A stretch of DNA of 64,000 nucleotides from Bacteroidales bacterium UBA1181 (GTDB taxonomy: Bacteria > Bacteroidota > Bacteroidia > Bacteroidales > Paludibacteraceae), in contig DBYR01000041.1 in NCBI GenBank assembly GCA_002310215.1, forward strand, positions 1 to 64,000, written 5' to 3'. The notes beneath the pieces are model-generated. The model saw only the letters and a program-made list of their open reading frames with translations. It had not been told where the DNA came from and searched no databases. How positions within the stretch are numbered: the stretch's first letter is position 1; each line of letters opens with the position of its first letter. The translations under genes were made by a program, and so were the position numbers. This document shows positions 33,454-40,981 of the stretch, in pieces.

Positions 33454-34626
33454 TCACCCCTTGATCACCGCCACCGGCAACAATTTTGTTTTCACCCTGA
33501 CCAGATCCGCCTCGTTGGCGATGACCGTATCGATGTCCTTGTAGGCACCCGAGGCCTCCTGCATATCATCTTGGGAGCGGATAGCGTGGACGATACCCTT
33601 CGCCTCCAGCATCTCCACCTCCTGTCGCATATCCAGCGTATCGATGGCCATCTTACGCGACATGACGCGACCCGCGCCGTGCGAGCAAGAGCAGAACGAG
33701 TCTGGGTTGCCAAGGCCTTCGACGATATACGAAGCCGTACCCTGCGAGCCTGGAATGATACCAACGACACCCTCTCGGGCAAGCGTGGCGCCCTTGCGGT
33801 GCACGATGACGTCCGACCCGAAGTGGTTCTCGACAGCGGCGTAGTTGTGGGCGATGTTGATCATCGGTTCGAACTCGATACCCTTGAGCGCATCCGCAAG
33901 GATCTCCTCGATACGCTCCATCATCAGTCTGCGGTTGCACAAAGCGAAGTCGATGCAATACTTCATCTCCTCCCAGTACATACCGAACTCCTTGCATCCA
34001 CGGGCCAGGAAAGGCAGACGCAGCTCAGGGGCGACGCTGGAGTACCAACGTTCGTTCAGGGAGGCCGCTAGTTTGTTGTAGAAATCGCCCACCTGCTTTC
34101 CTAAGTTACGCGAACCCGAGTGGATCATGATCCAAAGCGTATCCTCCTCATCCTTCTGCAGTTCGATGAAGTGGTTACCACCTCCCAACGTACCCACCTC
34201 GTGCCGGATGGAGTGCTGGCGACGGTTCACCACCTCCAGCTTATCCAGGTCATATCCCTGAGGCAGGTATTGCTCGTCTTGAGGCTCCTTGTGGTGGTCC
34301 ATACCCAAAGGAATACGTTTGCGGATTCCCCTCATGATCTCCTTACGGAGCACATCCATAGGGATGTCGCCCACCTTCCAATTGGTCTTCACGGCGCACA
34401 TTCCGCAACCGATATCAACGCCCACCGCATTAGGGATGACGACATCCTTGCAGGCGAGCACCCCACCGATCGGCATACCCATACCAGCATGCACGTCAGG
34501 CATGATGGCCAGGTGGTGGAAGAGGAACGGAAGGGTGGTCAAATTCTCAATCTGACGCATGGCCGACTCCTCCACATCGTCGGTCCAAATCTTAACCAAG
34601 CGGTTGTTAATCGTTTTTATTACCAT
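33454..34626 (-). CDS. rtcB: RtcB-type tRNA-splicing/RNA-repair ligase
   Basis: 390 aa from ATG 34626. RtcB joins RNA 3'-phosphate (or 2',3'-cyclic phosphate) ends to 5'-OH ends using GTP and Mn. Visible motifs are PDVHAGMGMPIGG, NAVGVDIGCGMCAV (metal-binding Asp/Cys), GGGNHFIEL, HSGSRNLG and SCSHGAGR, whose His becomes guanylylated. No archease gene is nearby. It is the first gene of a unit that continues with tRNA-like RNAs and the RING/TerD protein, and it is divergent from a WYL regulator. That suggests induced repair of cleaved RNA. Confidence 0.95.
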   Translation of the reverse strand: MVIKTINNRLVKIWTDDVEESAMRQIENLTTLPFLFHHLAIMPDVHAGMGMPIGGVLACKDVVIPNAVGVDIGCGMCAVKTNWKVGDIPMDVLRKEIMRGIRKRIPLGMDHHKEPQDEQYLPQGYDLDKLEVVNRRQHSIRHEVGTLGGGNHFIELQKDEEDTLWIMIHSGSRNLGKQVGDFYNKLAASLNERWYSSVAPELRLPFLARGCKEFGMYWEEMKYCIDFALCNRRLMMERIEEILADALKGIEFEPMINIAHNYAAVENHFGSDVIVHRKGATLAREGVVGIIPGSQGTASYIVEGLGNPDSFCSCSHGAGRVMSRKMAIDTLDMRQEVEMLEAKGIVHAIRSQDDMQEASGAYKDIDTVIANEADLVRVKTKLLPVAVIKG

Positions 34627-34935
34627 CGTTATCAATCTATTAAATTACACTTTTCTTCTTGTGGCACCCCACCCGACAACCCGAATGGAAGATTCACGAT
34701 GCAAAGTAAGAATGCCACTACGCAATCTATTTGCGTACCTGAAAAAATTTTCACATTCGAACGGATTTTTTTCTGCAGAAAAGGTTATATTAGCATAATT
34801 GTCACCGTAGAGACGCAAAATATTGCGTCTGTACAATTGGGAACGTGGTAACGTGTATTCACGTAAACCGACCCCGAAACAGATTCAAACATTCCACGAA
34901 ATGAATTATAGACCCATCAGATATTAATTAAAAAT
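34627..34935. promoter_or_regulatory. Divergent promoter region between rtcB and the WYL regulator
   Basis: On the minus strand TTACTTTG (34702-34709) is a reasonable -7 box for rtcB. The palindrome ACGTG-TATT-CACGT (34851-34864), 72 bp before the WYL start, could be an operator. A REP-like palindrome sits at 34807-34834. No gene in this stretch. Confidence 0.4.
34807..34834. repeat. REP-like palindrome, copy 4
   Basis: GTAGAGACGCAA-AATA-TTGCGTCTGTAC, close to the copy at 13197 more than 20 kb away, showing that the element is dispersed. Confidence 0.8.
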
Positions 34936-36009
34936 ATGCCAGCCAACAAGAATGCGTTGATACGCTACAAGACCATAGACAATTGTCTACGCAACCCCTA
35001 TCGGCGTTGGACGCTCGAGGATTTAGTCGAGGCCTGCTCCGACGCGCTCTACGAGATGGAGGGGATCAGCAAAGGGGTTTCCGTGCGCACCGTACAGAGC
35101 GACATCCAGATGATGCGCTCCGACAAGCTAGGGTACAATGCGCCCATCGAGGTGTACGACCACAAGTACTACCGTTATGCGGAGGAGGATTATTCCATCA
35201 TGAACATGCCTATGTCGCAAAATGATTATGATGTTATGCAGGAGGCGGTAGACATGCTAAGGCAATTGGAGGGTTTTGAGCAATTCTACGAAATGTCGGA
35301 CGTGGTGAGCCGTTTGCAGGACAAATTAGCGATCTCACGCAATGATAGGAAACCCATCATCCACTTCGACAGCGTGCCCGACCTGAAGGGCATCCGTCTG
35401 CTCACCCCGCTCTACAACCACATCGTCCACCGTCAGACCTTGCGGATCATGTACCAATCGTTCTCCGCCAGGGAGCCTGTCGAGTACATACTCTGCCCCT
35501 ACCTGCTGAAGGAGTTCCGCAACCGTTGGTTCCTGTTCGGTTCGAAGGCGACCAACCTCCAGTTATACAACCTGGCATTAGACCGCATCGTAAGCGTCGA
35601 GCCTTCGGAGGTGCCTTTCCGGGAGAATCCGGACTTCGACCCGGAGCACTTTTTCGACGACGTGGTGGGCGTGAGTAAAAACATCAACAACACGCCCAGA
35701 AAAATCATCTTCTGGGCGAACCGTGAGCAAAGCAAATACATCCAAACAAAGCCTATCCATCCCTCTCAGAAAATCATCCAAGAGAACAAGGAGGATGGCA
35801 GCTGCACCTTTAGCATCAATGTGGTGATCAACTTCGAGATGTATTCCGTCTTCATGTCGTACGGGCCAGGCATTCAGATTCTTCGGCCACGGAATGCCAG
35901 AGAATACATGCGGGACAAATTGAAGCAAGCGGCGAGCATGTATGAGAAGGAGATGAAAGACCCCGAAGAGGGAATTTGTCATTTCAGCGGTATAGCCGGC
36001 CTACCATAA
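34936..36009 (+). CDS. WYL-domain transcriptional regulator, divergent from rtcB
   Basis: 357 aa. The N-terminal HTH region is IDNCLRNPYRRWTLEDLVEACSDAL...VSVRTVQSDIQMMR. The WYL domain covers about 160-230, with YQSFSAREPVEYILCPYLLKEFRNRWFLFGS. A WYL-C tail follows. In enterobacteria the rtcBA operon is controlled by the CARF-domain activator RtcR. A WYL protein sits in the equivalent place here, so it probably senses RNA damage products or a nucleotide signal and controls rtcB. Its 3' end overlaps the convergent lipoprotein gene by 31 bp. Confidence 0.87.
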   Translation: MPANKNALIRYKTIDNCLRNPYRRWTLEDLVEACSDALYEMEGISKGVSVRTVQSDIQMMRSDKLGYNAPIEVYDHKYYRYAEEDYSIMNMPMSQNDYDVMQEAVDMLRQLEGFEQFYEMSDVVSRLQDKLAISRNDRKPIIHFDSVPDLKGIRLLTPLYNHIVHRQTLRIMYQSFSAREPVEYILCPYLLKEFRNRWFLFGSKATNLQLYNLALDRIVSVEPSEVPFRENPDFDPEHFFDDVVGVSKNINNTPRKIIFWANREQSKYIQTKPIHPSQKIIQENKEDGSCTFSINVVINFEMYSVFMSYGPGIQILRPRNAREYMRDKLKQAASMYEKEMKDPEEGICHFSGIAGLP

Positions 36010-36623
36010 TCCAAGACATAGGAGACTGGGATGTTTTGTTTCCGCACATACTCCGCAAGCACCTCCAACCTACGTTGTTCACGTTTCTGTTCATTGCTAT
36101 GGAAATCGTGGAAAGCCTCGTACTTGTCCCCGAAGATCTGTTGGGCGCTCCTCATGTTACCTGCCCCTTCGGCCACTTGGTCGAAACCCGTCACTTCAAA
36201 GCCAGTATCGGTTTGTCGGATATGCAGCAAACCAGCGTGGTTTCCGCCCGACGCCGTCTTCAGCGTATCACCCGACCGATTGTAGTTGAACAACCAAAAA
36301 TCACCCCACACCAAGATATTCTCCGCATCACGCTCGTCGACCGAGACAATTTTATAGAAAGGCACGCAATACTCCGATTTAGCATATTGATCACCGATCA
36401 CATTCACCAAGTAACGCTCAATGGCGGGAAAATAATTCGTCTCTATCTCCACGGCTACGGTATCACAGACGCTCGGCTCCACCACGCTCGTCGGTTCAGC
36501 GGATTTGGGTTGGCAACTCATCAACTGCGCACAGCACCAAAGCAGGGCCGCCAGCTCCATCAAGACCATGATGCTCACCGCGAGGGAATCCTTCCTTTCA
36601 ATTGGTTTCACATTCTGTTTCAT
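35979..36623 (-). CDS. Putative lipoprotein, unknown
   Basis: 214 aa. The N-terminus has a basic start, a hydrophobic segment (SIMVLMELAALLWCCAQLMSC) and a lipobox-like LMSC. The rest is soluble with no recognised family (YLVNVIGDQYAKSEYCVPFY, ILVWGDFWLFNYN). It resembles small outer-membrane-anchored proteins of Bacteroidales. Convergent with the WYL gene, with a 31-bp 3' overlap. Confidence 0.65.
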   Translation of the reverse strand: MKQNVKPIERKDSLAVSIMVLMELAALLWCCAQLMSCQPKSAEPTSVVEPSVCDTVAVEIETNYFPAIERYLVNVIGDQYAKSEYCVPFYKIVSVDERDAENILVWGDFWLFNYNRSGDTLKTASGGNHAGLLHIRQTDTGFEVTGFDQVAEGAGNMRSAQQIFGDKYEAFHDFHSNEQKREQRRLEVLAEYVRKQNIPVSYVLDYGRPAIPLK

Positions 36624-36954
36624 GTATTATGATTTAAGGTTAAAACATCCACTCTCAATCCACTGCAAGTTTGGCAACCGCACCCATTCGACGGTTTCGT
36701 TGGGAACTCACAGATTTACTTATCACATCGCACAGCCATTCTACTCGATGTACTTTCCCGTGTCACTCATAAACCTAAAATACGTTGCCTAAAATCCGAC
36801 AGAAACGATTTTGGGTCATCATCTAATATCCATCGAATATGTAAAGATAATAATAACGGACGAAATAACCGCAAATACCATAAAAATTTTAACGTAAATC
36901 GCCCGTTATATTATTTTATCAAGGCTTTCCCCTAATGATATAGCCGCAAGAGGC
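36624..36954. other. Gene-free stretch upstream of the lipoprotein gene
   Basis: No ORF with family resemblance, no tRNA-like fold and no clear repeat. Confidence 0.4.
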
Positions 36955-37101
36955 TCACAGTTCCCCCTTGAATCTCTTCACCGGATTGCCACGTTCCAAC
37001 AAATTGTGATTCATCCAAATGACACGGTCCTGCTCCGCCTTCTTCTCATCTTCCATCTCCATGAGTTTCAACAGAAGGCGATCATGAGCCAAGCGGACAT
37101 A
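36955..37101 (-). pseudogene. C-terminal gene fragment
   Basis: A 48-codon open frame running from just after a TAG to TGA contains LMEMEDEKKAEQDRVIWM and ends NPVKRFKGEL. The composition is coding-like but no start codon fits, so it is probably the tail of a lost gene. Family unknown. Confidence 0.35.
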
Positions 37102-37194
37102 CTAAGAACAAACTAATTAACATTAATATCCATAAAACTAGCGTTAAATATACAACATTACAACTAAAGGCATTGTAACGCAAAAACAAAGCAT

Positions 37195-37202
37195 TATATT
37201 TG
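37195..37202 (+). promoter_or_regulatory. Promoter of the RhuM operon (TTG-N19-TATATTTG)
   Basis: TATATTTG at 37195-37202 with TTG at 37173-37175 fits the Bacteroidetes -33/-7 pattern. The start codon is about 90 bp downstream. Confidence 0.6.
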
Positions 37203-37295
37203 CATTGAAATTGACACCTGTTATAAAAACAATATTAATCTACAGGGGAAGGTTCTTAACTACTTTTTGTTTGATCAATAAGCACTTCAAATTCT

Positions 37296-38174
37296 ATGAA
37301 CGACAAGAACGAAATCATACTGTACCAGCCTGACGAGACGGTAAAACTGGAAGTGAGGATGAGCGAAGAAACGGTTTGGCTCACGCAACAACAGATGGCA
37401 ACACTATTCGGCGTGAAAGAAAACAACATAACTTATCATATACGAGGCATTTATACAACCAATGAACTTGAGCCAGGATCAACTACTCAAAAAATTAGAG
37501 TAGTTCGACAAGAAGGGAACAGAAAGGTAACACGCCAAATCGACTTTTACAATTTGGACATGATTATTTCTGTAGGATACAGAGTGAATAGCACCAACGC
37601 CACAAAGTTTCGCCGATGGGCGACATCTGTCTTAAAAGAATATTTACTAAAAGGTTATGCCATCAATCAGCAAATAACGCATCTAGAAGAAAGGATCACC
37701 ACCCGCATCGATTCAATCAAGGATACCCTTGCGGACCACCAGCAAAAGATCGATTTCTTTGTACGCACATCCCTGCCTCCCGTCGAAGGAATCTTCTACG
37801 ACGGCAACATGCTTGAGCCTTTCGCTTTCGTCAACAAACTGATACGTTCGGCTCGGGAACGCATTGTCCTGATTGACAACTATGTGGACGAGACCGTGCT
37901 GTTACGCTTGGCGGAACGGGAGGAGAATGTTCAGGCCAAGATTTACACGCAACGCACCTCCCCCTCGTTCAACGTGGCCTTGGCGCGTCACAACGACCAA
38001 TACGCACCGATCGATTTGAGCATCTTCACCCAATCGCACGACCGCTTCCTGTTAATCGACCAAGATGTCTACCACATCGGCGCCTCCATCAAGGACCTTG
38101 GAAAGAAGTGGTTCGCCTTCTGCAAGATGGAGCTGCAGTCCGACGAAATCATGGAGAAACTTTCGCAGATATAA
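37296..38174 (+). CDS. RhuM-domain protein fused to a phospholipase-D-like domain, copy 1
   Basis: 292 aa. Residues 1-130 match RhuM: EETVWLTQQQMATLFGVKENNITYHI and FYNLDMIISVGYRVNSTNATKFRRWA. A short coiled coil (about 130-155) leads to a C-terminal domain with VLIDNYVDETVLLRLA and QSHDRFLLIDQDVYHIGASIKDLGKKW. There the H-x-(R)..D and GASIKDLG segments resemble one half of a PLD-type active site. The first 35 codons and the last ~150 codons are nearly identical to copy 2, while the DNA-binding part between differs. Probably a switch or toxin whose recognition region varies. Confidence 0.75.
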   Translation: MNDKNEIILYQPDETVKLEVRMSEETVWLTQQQMATLFGVKENNITYHIRGIYTTNELEPGSTTQKIRVVRQEGNRKVTRQIDFYNLDMIISVGYRVNSTNATKFRRWATSVLKEYLLKGYAINQQITHLEERITTRIDSIKDTLADHQQKIDFFVRTSLPPVEGIFYDGNMLEPFAFVNKLIRSARERIVLIDNYVDETVLLRLAEREENVQAKIYTQRTSPSFNVALARHNDQYAPIDLSIFTQSHDRFLLIDQDVYHIGASIKDLGKKWFAFCKMELQSDEIMEKLSQI

Positions 38175-38193
38175 TTAACAAAATAAATATGCT

Positions 38194-39051
38194 ATGAACG
38201 ACAAGAACGAAATCATACTGTACCAGCCTGACGAGACGGTAAAGCTGGAAGTGAGGATGAGTGAAGAAACGGTTTGGCTCACGCAGCAACAGATGTCTAT
38301 TCTTTTTGAAACCTCAAAACAAAATATTAGTCTCCATATTAATAACATATTCAAAGAAAGGGAATTAGATAAAGATTCAGTTGTCAAGGAATACTTGACA
38401 ACTGCCGCTGATGGGAAAAATTATCGTACGCGGATATATAATTTAGATGTTATTATATCTGTTGGATATCGTGTAAAAAGTAAAAGGGGCACTCAATTCA
38501 GGATGTGGGCCAATAGCACATTAAAAGATTATCTATTAAGAGGATACACCTTAAACAACAGATTGGAACGCATAGAAAACCAGGTGGAAAATCAGCAAAA
38601 ACAGATTGCGGACCATCAGCAAAAGATTGATTTCTTTGTGCGTACAGCCTTACCTCCCGTAGAAGGGATTTTCTATGACGGCAATATGCTGGAGCCTTTC
38701 GCTTTCGTCAACAAACTAATCCGTTCGGCTCGGGAACGCATTGTCCTGATTGACAACTATGTGGACGAGACCGTGCTGCTACGCTTAGCGGAACGGGAGG
38801 AGAATGTTCAGGCCAAGATTTACACGCAACGCACCTCCCCCTCGTTCAACGTAGCCTTGGCGCGTCACAACGACCAATATGCACCAATCGATTTGAGCAT
38901 CTTCACCCAATCGCACGACCGCTTCCTGTTAATCGACCAAGATGTCTACCACATCGGTGCCTCCATCAAAGACCTTGGGAAGAAGTGGTTCGCCTTCTGC
39001 AAGATGGAGCTGCAGGCCGACGAAATCATGGAGAAACTTTCGCAGATATAA
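38194..39051 (+). CDS. RhuM-domain protein fused to a phospholipase-D-like domain, copy 2
   Basis: 285 aa, 19 bp after copy 1. The same 5' end and PLD-like 3' half as copy 1, with long stretches of identical DNA from about 38690 to 39050. The RhuM recognition part (LFETSKQNISLHINNIFKERELDKDS) is clearly different. The C-terminal residues QSHDRFLLID and GASIKDLG are all kept. Confidence 0.75.
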   Translation: MNDKNEIILYQPDETVKLEVRMSEETVWLTQQQMSILFETSKQNISLHINNIFKERELDKDSVVKEYLTTAADGKNYRTRIYNLDVIISVGYRVKSKRGTQFRMWANSTLKDYLLRGYTLNNRLERIENQVENQQKQIADHQQKIDFFVRTALPPVEGIFYDGNMLEPFAFVNKLIRSARERIVLIDNYVDETVLLRLAEREENVQAKIYTQRTSPSFNVALARHNDQYAPIDLSIFTQSHDRFLLIDQDVYHIGASIKDLGKKWFAFCKMELQADEIMEKLSQI

Positions 39052-39070
39052 TTAACAATATAAATATGCT

Positions 39071-39523
39071 ATGAACGACAAGAACGAAATCATACTATAC
39101 CAGCCTGATGAGACGGTAAAACTGGAAGTGAGGATGGAAGATGAAACCGTATGGCTCACGCAACATCAAATGGCAGATTTGTTTGAAACATCGCCACAAA
39201 ACATCACAATCCATATACGAAACCTATACAATGAAGGTGAATTGGACACGAATCCAACTTGTAAGGAATCCTTACAAGTTCGAATGGAAGGTAACCGAAA
39301 AATCAAAAGGGTTCAGAAATACTACAATCTAGATGTTATAATATCAGTAGGTTATAGAGTAAAATCCTTACGGGGTACACAATTCCGTCAGTGGGCGAAC
39401 CGAGTGTTAAAAGAGTACCTGTTAAAAGGATACTCCGCCAACCAAAGGATTGAAAGATTAGAACACCGAATGACAGAGGCGGAAGACAAGATCGAAATCA
39501 TGGAGAGACTATCGCAGACATAA
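39071..39523 (+). CDS. RhuM-domain protein, copy 3, lacking the PLD-like domain
   Basis: 150 aa. Same 5' end as copies 1 and 2, and a third version of the RhuM recognition part (LFETSPQNITIHIRNLYNEGELDT). The PLD-like domain is absent, but the last residues EIMERLSQT still match the tail EIMEKLSQI of the other copies. The simplest reading is an internal deletion of about 130 codons. It may act as a DNA-binding-only regulator or immunity version. Confidence 0.75.
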   Translation: MNDKNEIILYQPDETVKLEVRMEDETVWLTQHQMADLFETSPQNITIHIRNLYNEGELDTNPTCKESLQVRMEGNRKIKRVQKYYNLDVIISVGYRVKSLRGTQFRQWANRVLKEYLLKGYSANQRIERLEHRMTEAEDKIEIMERLSQT

Positions 39524-39598
39524 TCATTCGGCAGATGGCATGACGATGCGGGCAATCATTTTTTTCCAACTACGCAAAAAGATTTCGTTCTAATGTTA

Positions 39599-39606
39599 TA
39601 AATTTG
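39599..39606 (+). promoter_or_regulatory. -7 box (TAAATTTG) of the small RNA gene
   Basis: Matches TAnnTTTG and lies about 6 nt before the first hairpin of the RNA. No good -33 element is visible. Confidence 0.5.
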
Positions 39607-39611
39607 CACCC

Positions 39612-39888
39612 GCATTCCAAAAAAGAATGCACCAGTAATGAATTAAATCCTATACGGAATGAGACTATTTGCGGACATAACATCAAAGACTTCAGCTCAA
39701 CGATATCATCGTTTTGAGCGGAAGAGTTATGAGCGCTATTTTTTTAGTCTAACTCGCACAAACGGTATAGGATCACCTCGACACCTGAAGCATAGTTATT
39801 TCTTCCCGGCGGAATAGACCGGACTGAGAGCAAGAAACAAGTGATAGTTGGGACATCCTTACCGAAGGAAATCCCAACTATTTTTTTT
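39612..39888 (+). ncRNA. Structured small RNA with own promoter and terminator (6S-like candidate)
   Basis: After a hairpin GCATTC/GAATGC (39612-39630), a long irregular rod closes with ATCCTATAC (39647) and GTATAGGAT (39765). It contains stacked stems AGACT/AGTCT, CATAAC/GTTATG, CTTC/GAAG and GCTCAA/TTGAGC, with an asymmetric internal loop. A single long rod with an internal bubble recalls 6S RNA, but I cannot confirm the family. The gene ends at a perfect terminator. Confidence 0.6.
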
Positions 39889-39889
39889 A
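39845..39889 (+). terminator. Intrinsic terminator of the small RNA
   Basis: TAGTTGGGA and TCCCAACTA form a 9-bp stem with an inner CCTT/AAGG, followed by eight T. Confidence 0.9.
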
Positions 39890-39910
39890 TCACAAAATGA
39901 AGAAACAATT

Positions 39911-40324
39911 ATGCCAGCCAATAAGAATGCCTTGATAAGGTACAAAACGATAGACAACTGTTTGAGAAACAGATTCAGAAGATGGACGATCGACGACCTC
40001 GTGGACGCATGCAGCGATGCGCTGTACGACATGGAGGGAATCACCAAGGGGGTGTGCACCCGGACCGTGCAGATGGACATCCAGATCATGCGGTCCGACA
40101 AACTGGGCTACAACGCCCCGATAGAGGTGTACGACAAGATCTACTACAGATACGCGGACCCAGACTACTCCATCACGGAGATGCCCCTATCCATGGATGA
40201 CTGCAAGCTCATCAAGGAGGCCATCGCACTCCTCGGGAATAGGGAAAACTCCGACGAGGAGAGGATGCGGAGGGTGCTCGCAAAGGTTCAGAACCGGTTG
40301 ACCACCATCCTGAACTTCGCATAG
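39911..40324 (+). CDS. Truncated WYL-regulator paralogue: HTH part only
   Basis: 137 aa from ATG 39911. It is closely similar to the first ~120 residues of the WYL protein at 34936 (same MPANKNALIRYKTIDNCLRN start and PIEVYD...YYRYA block), then ends in a short coiled-coil-like tail. The WYL domain is missing and no remnant follows before the terminator at 40370. The stop looks natural, so it could be a stand-alone DNA-binding protein that competes with the full regulator. Confidence 0.75.
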   Translation: MPANKNALIRYKTIDNCLRNRFRRWTIDDLVDACSDALYDMEGITKGVCTRTVQMDIQIMRSDKLGYNAPIEVYDKIYYRYADPDYSITEMPLSMDDCKLIKEAIALLGNRENSDEERMRRVLAKVQNRLTTILNFA

Positions 40325-40369
40325 ATGCGCGCCGCGGAATCTTTCCCCGGCCACTCCGCGCAAAAAAGG

Positions 40370-40409
40370 AAGGCTCCTCCCCTCGCTTCAACGCTTGGGA
40401 AGGAGCCTT
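40370..40409. terminator. Bidirectional terminator between HTH gene and tRNA cluster
   Basis: AAGGCTCCT (40370-40378) pairs with AGGAGCCTT (40401-40409). An A run on the left and TTTT on the right allow termination in both directions. Confidence 0.75.
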
Positions 40410-40462
40410 TTCCTTCAGAAAGATCATCCCCCGAAAGGGGGAAGTGACAGCACAGGAATTAG

Positions 40463-40536
40463 GGAGAAAGGCAGGATTCGAACCTGCGACCATCAGAGCC
40501 ACAATCTGACGCTCTACCCACTGAGCTACATCCTCC
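40463..40536 (-). tRNA. tRNA-His (GTG)
   Basis: Cloverleaf with D-arm AGCTCAGTGGGTAGAGC, anticodon arm TCAGA-TTGTGGC-TCTGA and T-arm GCAGG-TTCGAAT-CCTGC. No encoded CCA. Last tRNA of a four-gene minus-strand cluster. Confidence 0.93.
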
Positions 40537-40573
40537 ATGCAGATGCCCATGGCGGACCTTAGACATCGATTCG

Positions 40574-40655
40574 TTCGGGAGGTAGGACTCGAACCTACGT
40601 AGTCGTTAGACGGCGGATTTACAGTCCGTTCTCGTTGCCGCTGGAGCACTCCCGA
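40574..40655 (-). tRNA. tRNA-Tyr (GTA)
   Basis: Acceptor TCGGGAG/CTCCCGA, anticodon loop CTGTAAA, a long variable arm as expected for bacterial tRNA-Tyr, and T-arm GTAGG-TTCGAGT-CCTAC. Confidence 0.93.
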
Positions 40656-40662
40656 ATATGAG

Positions 40663-40735
40663 TGGAACCTCGTGGAGTCGAACCACGTTCTCAGGATTTT
40701 CAGTCCTGCGCATACACCTTGTCTGCCAAAGTTCC
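40663..40735 (-). tRNA. tRNA-Phe (GAA) with an atypical D-arm
   Basis: Acceptor GGAACTT/AGGTTCC, anticodon arm CAGGA-CTGAAAA-TCCTG and T-arm CGTGG-TTCGACT-CCACG are regular. The D-arm has only a 3-bp GCA/TGC stem with loop GACAAGGTGTA, unlike the usual AGCTCAGTTGGTAGAGC. Confidence 0.85.
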
Positions 40736-40767
40736 ATACCTTGTCACCTCAAACGAGCCATCGATAG

Positions 40768-40853
40768 CGGAAGCAGGAGGATTCGAACCTCCGGGACCCA
40801 AGGAGTCCAACACGTTAGCAGTGTGCCGCTTTCGACCACTCAGCCATACTTCC
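40768..40853 (-). tRNA. tRNA-Ser (GCT)
   Basis: Acceptor GGAAGTA/TGCTTCC, anticodon loop CTGCTAA, long variable arm GGACTCCTTGGGTCCC-type and T-arm GGAGG-TTCGAAT-CCTCC. First of the four tRNAs. Confidence 0.93.
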
Positions 40854-40981
40854 TTTTCGTTTACGGATACAAAGTAACGAGGGGTGAACGCACTCTTTTT
40901 TCGTAGCAAAAATATTTTACGGACTATTTGCAAACAATCACACAAAGAACAGACAATCAATATATTACAAAACAAAAAAAA

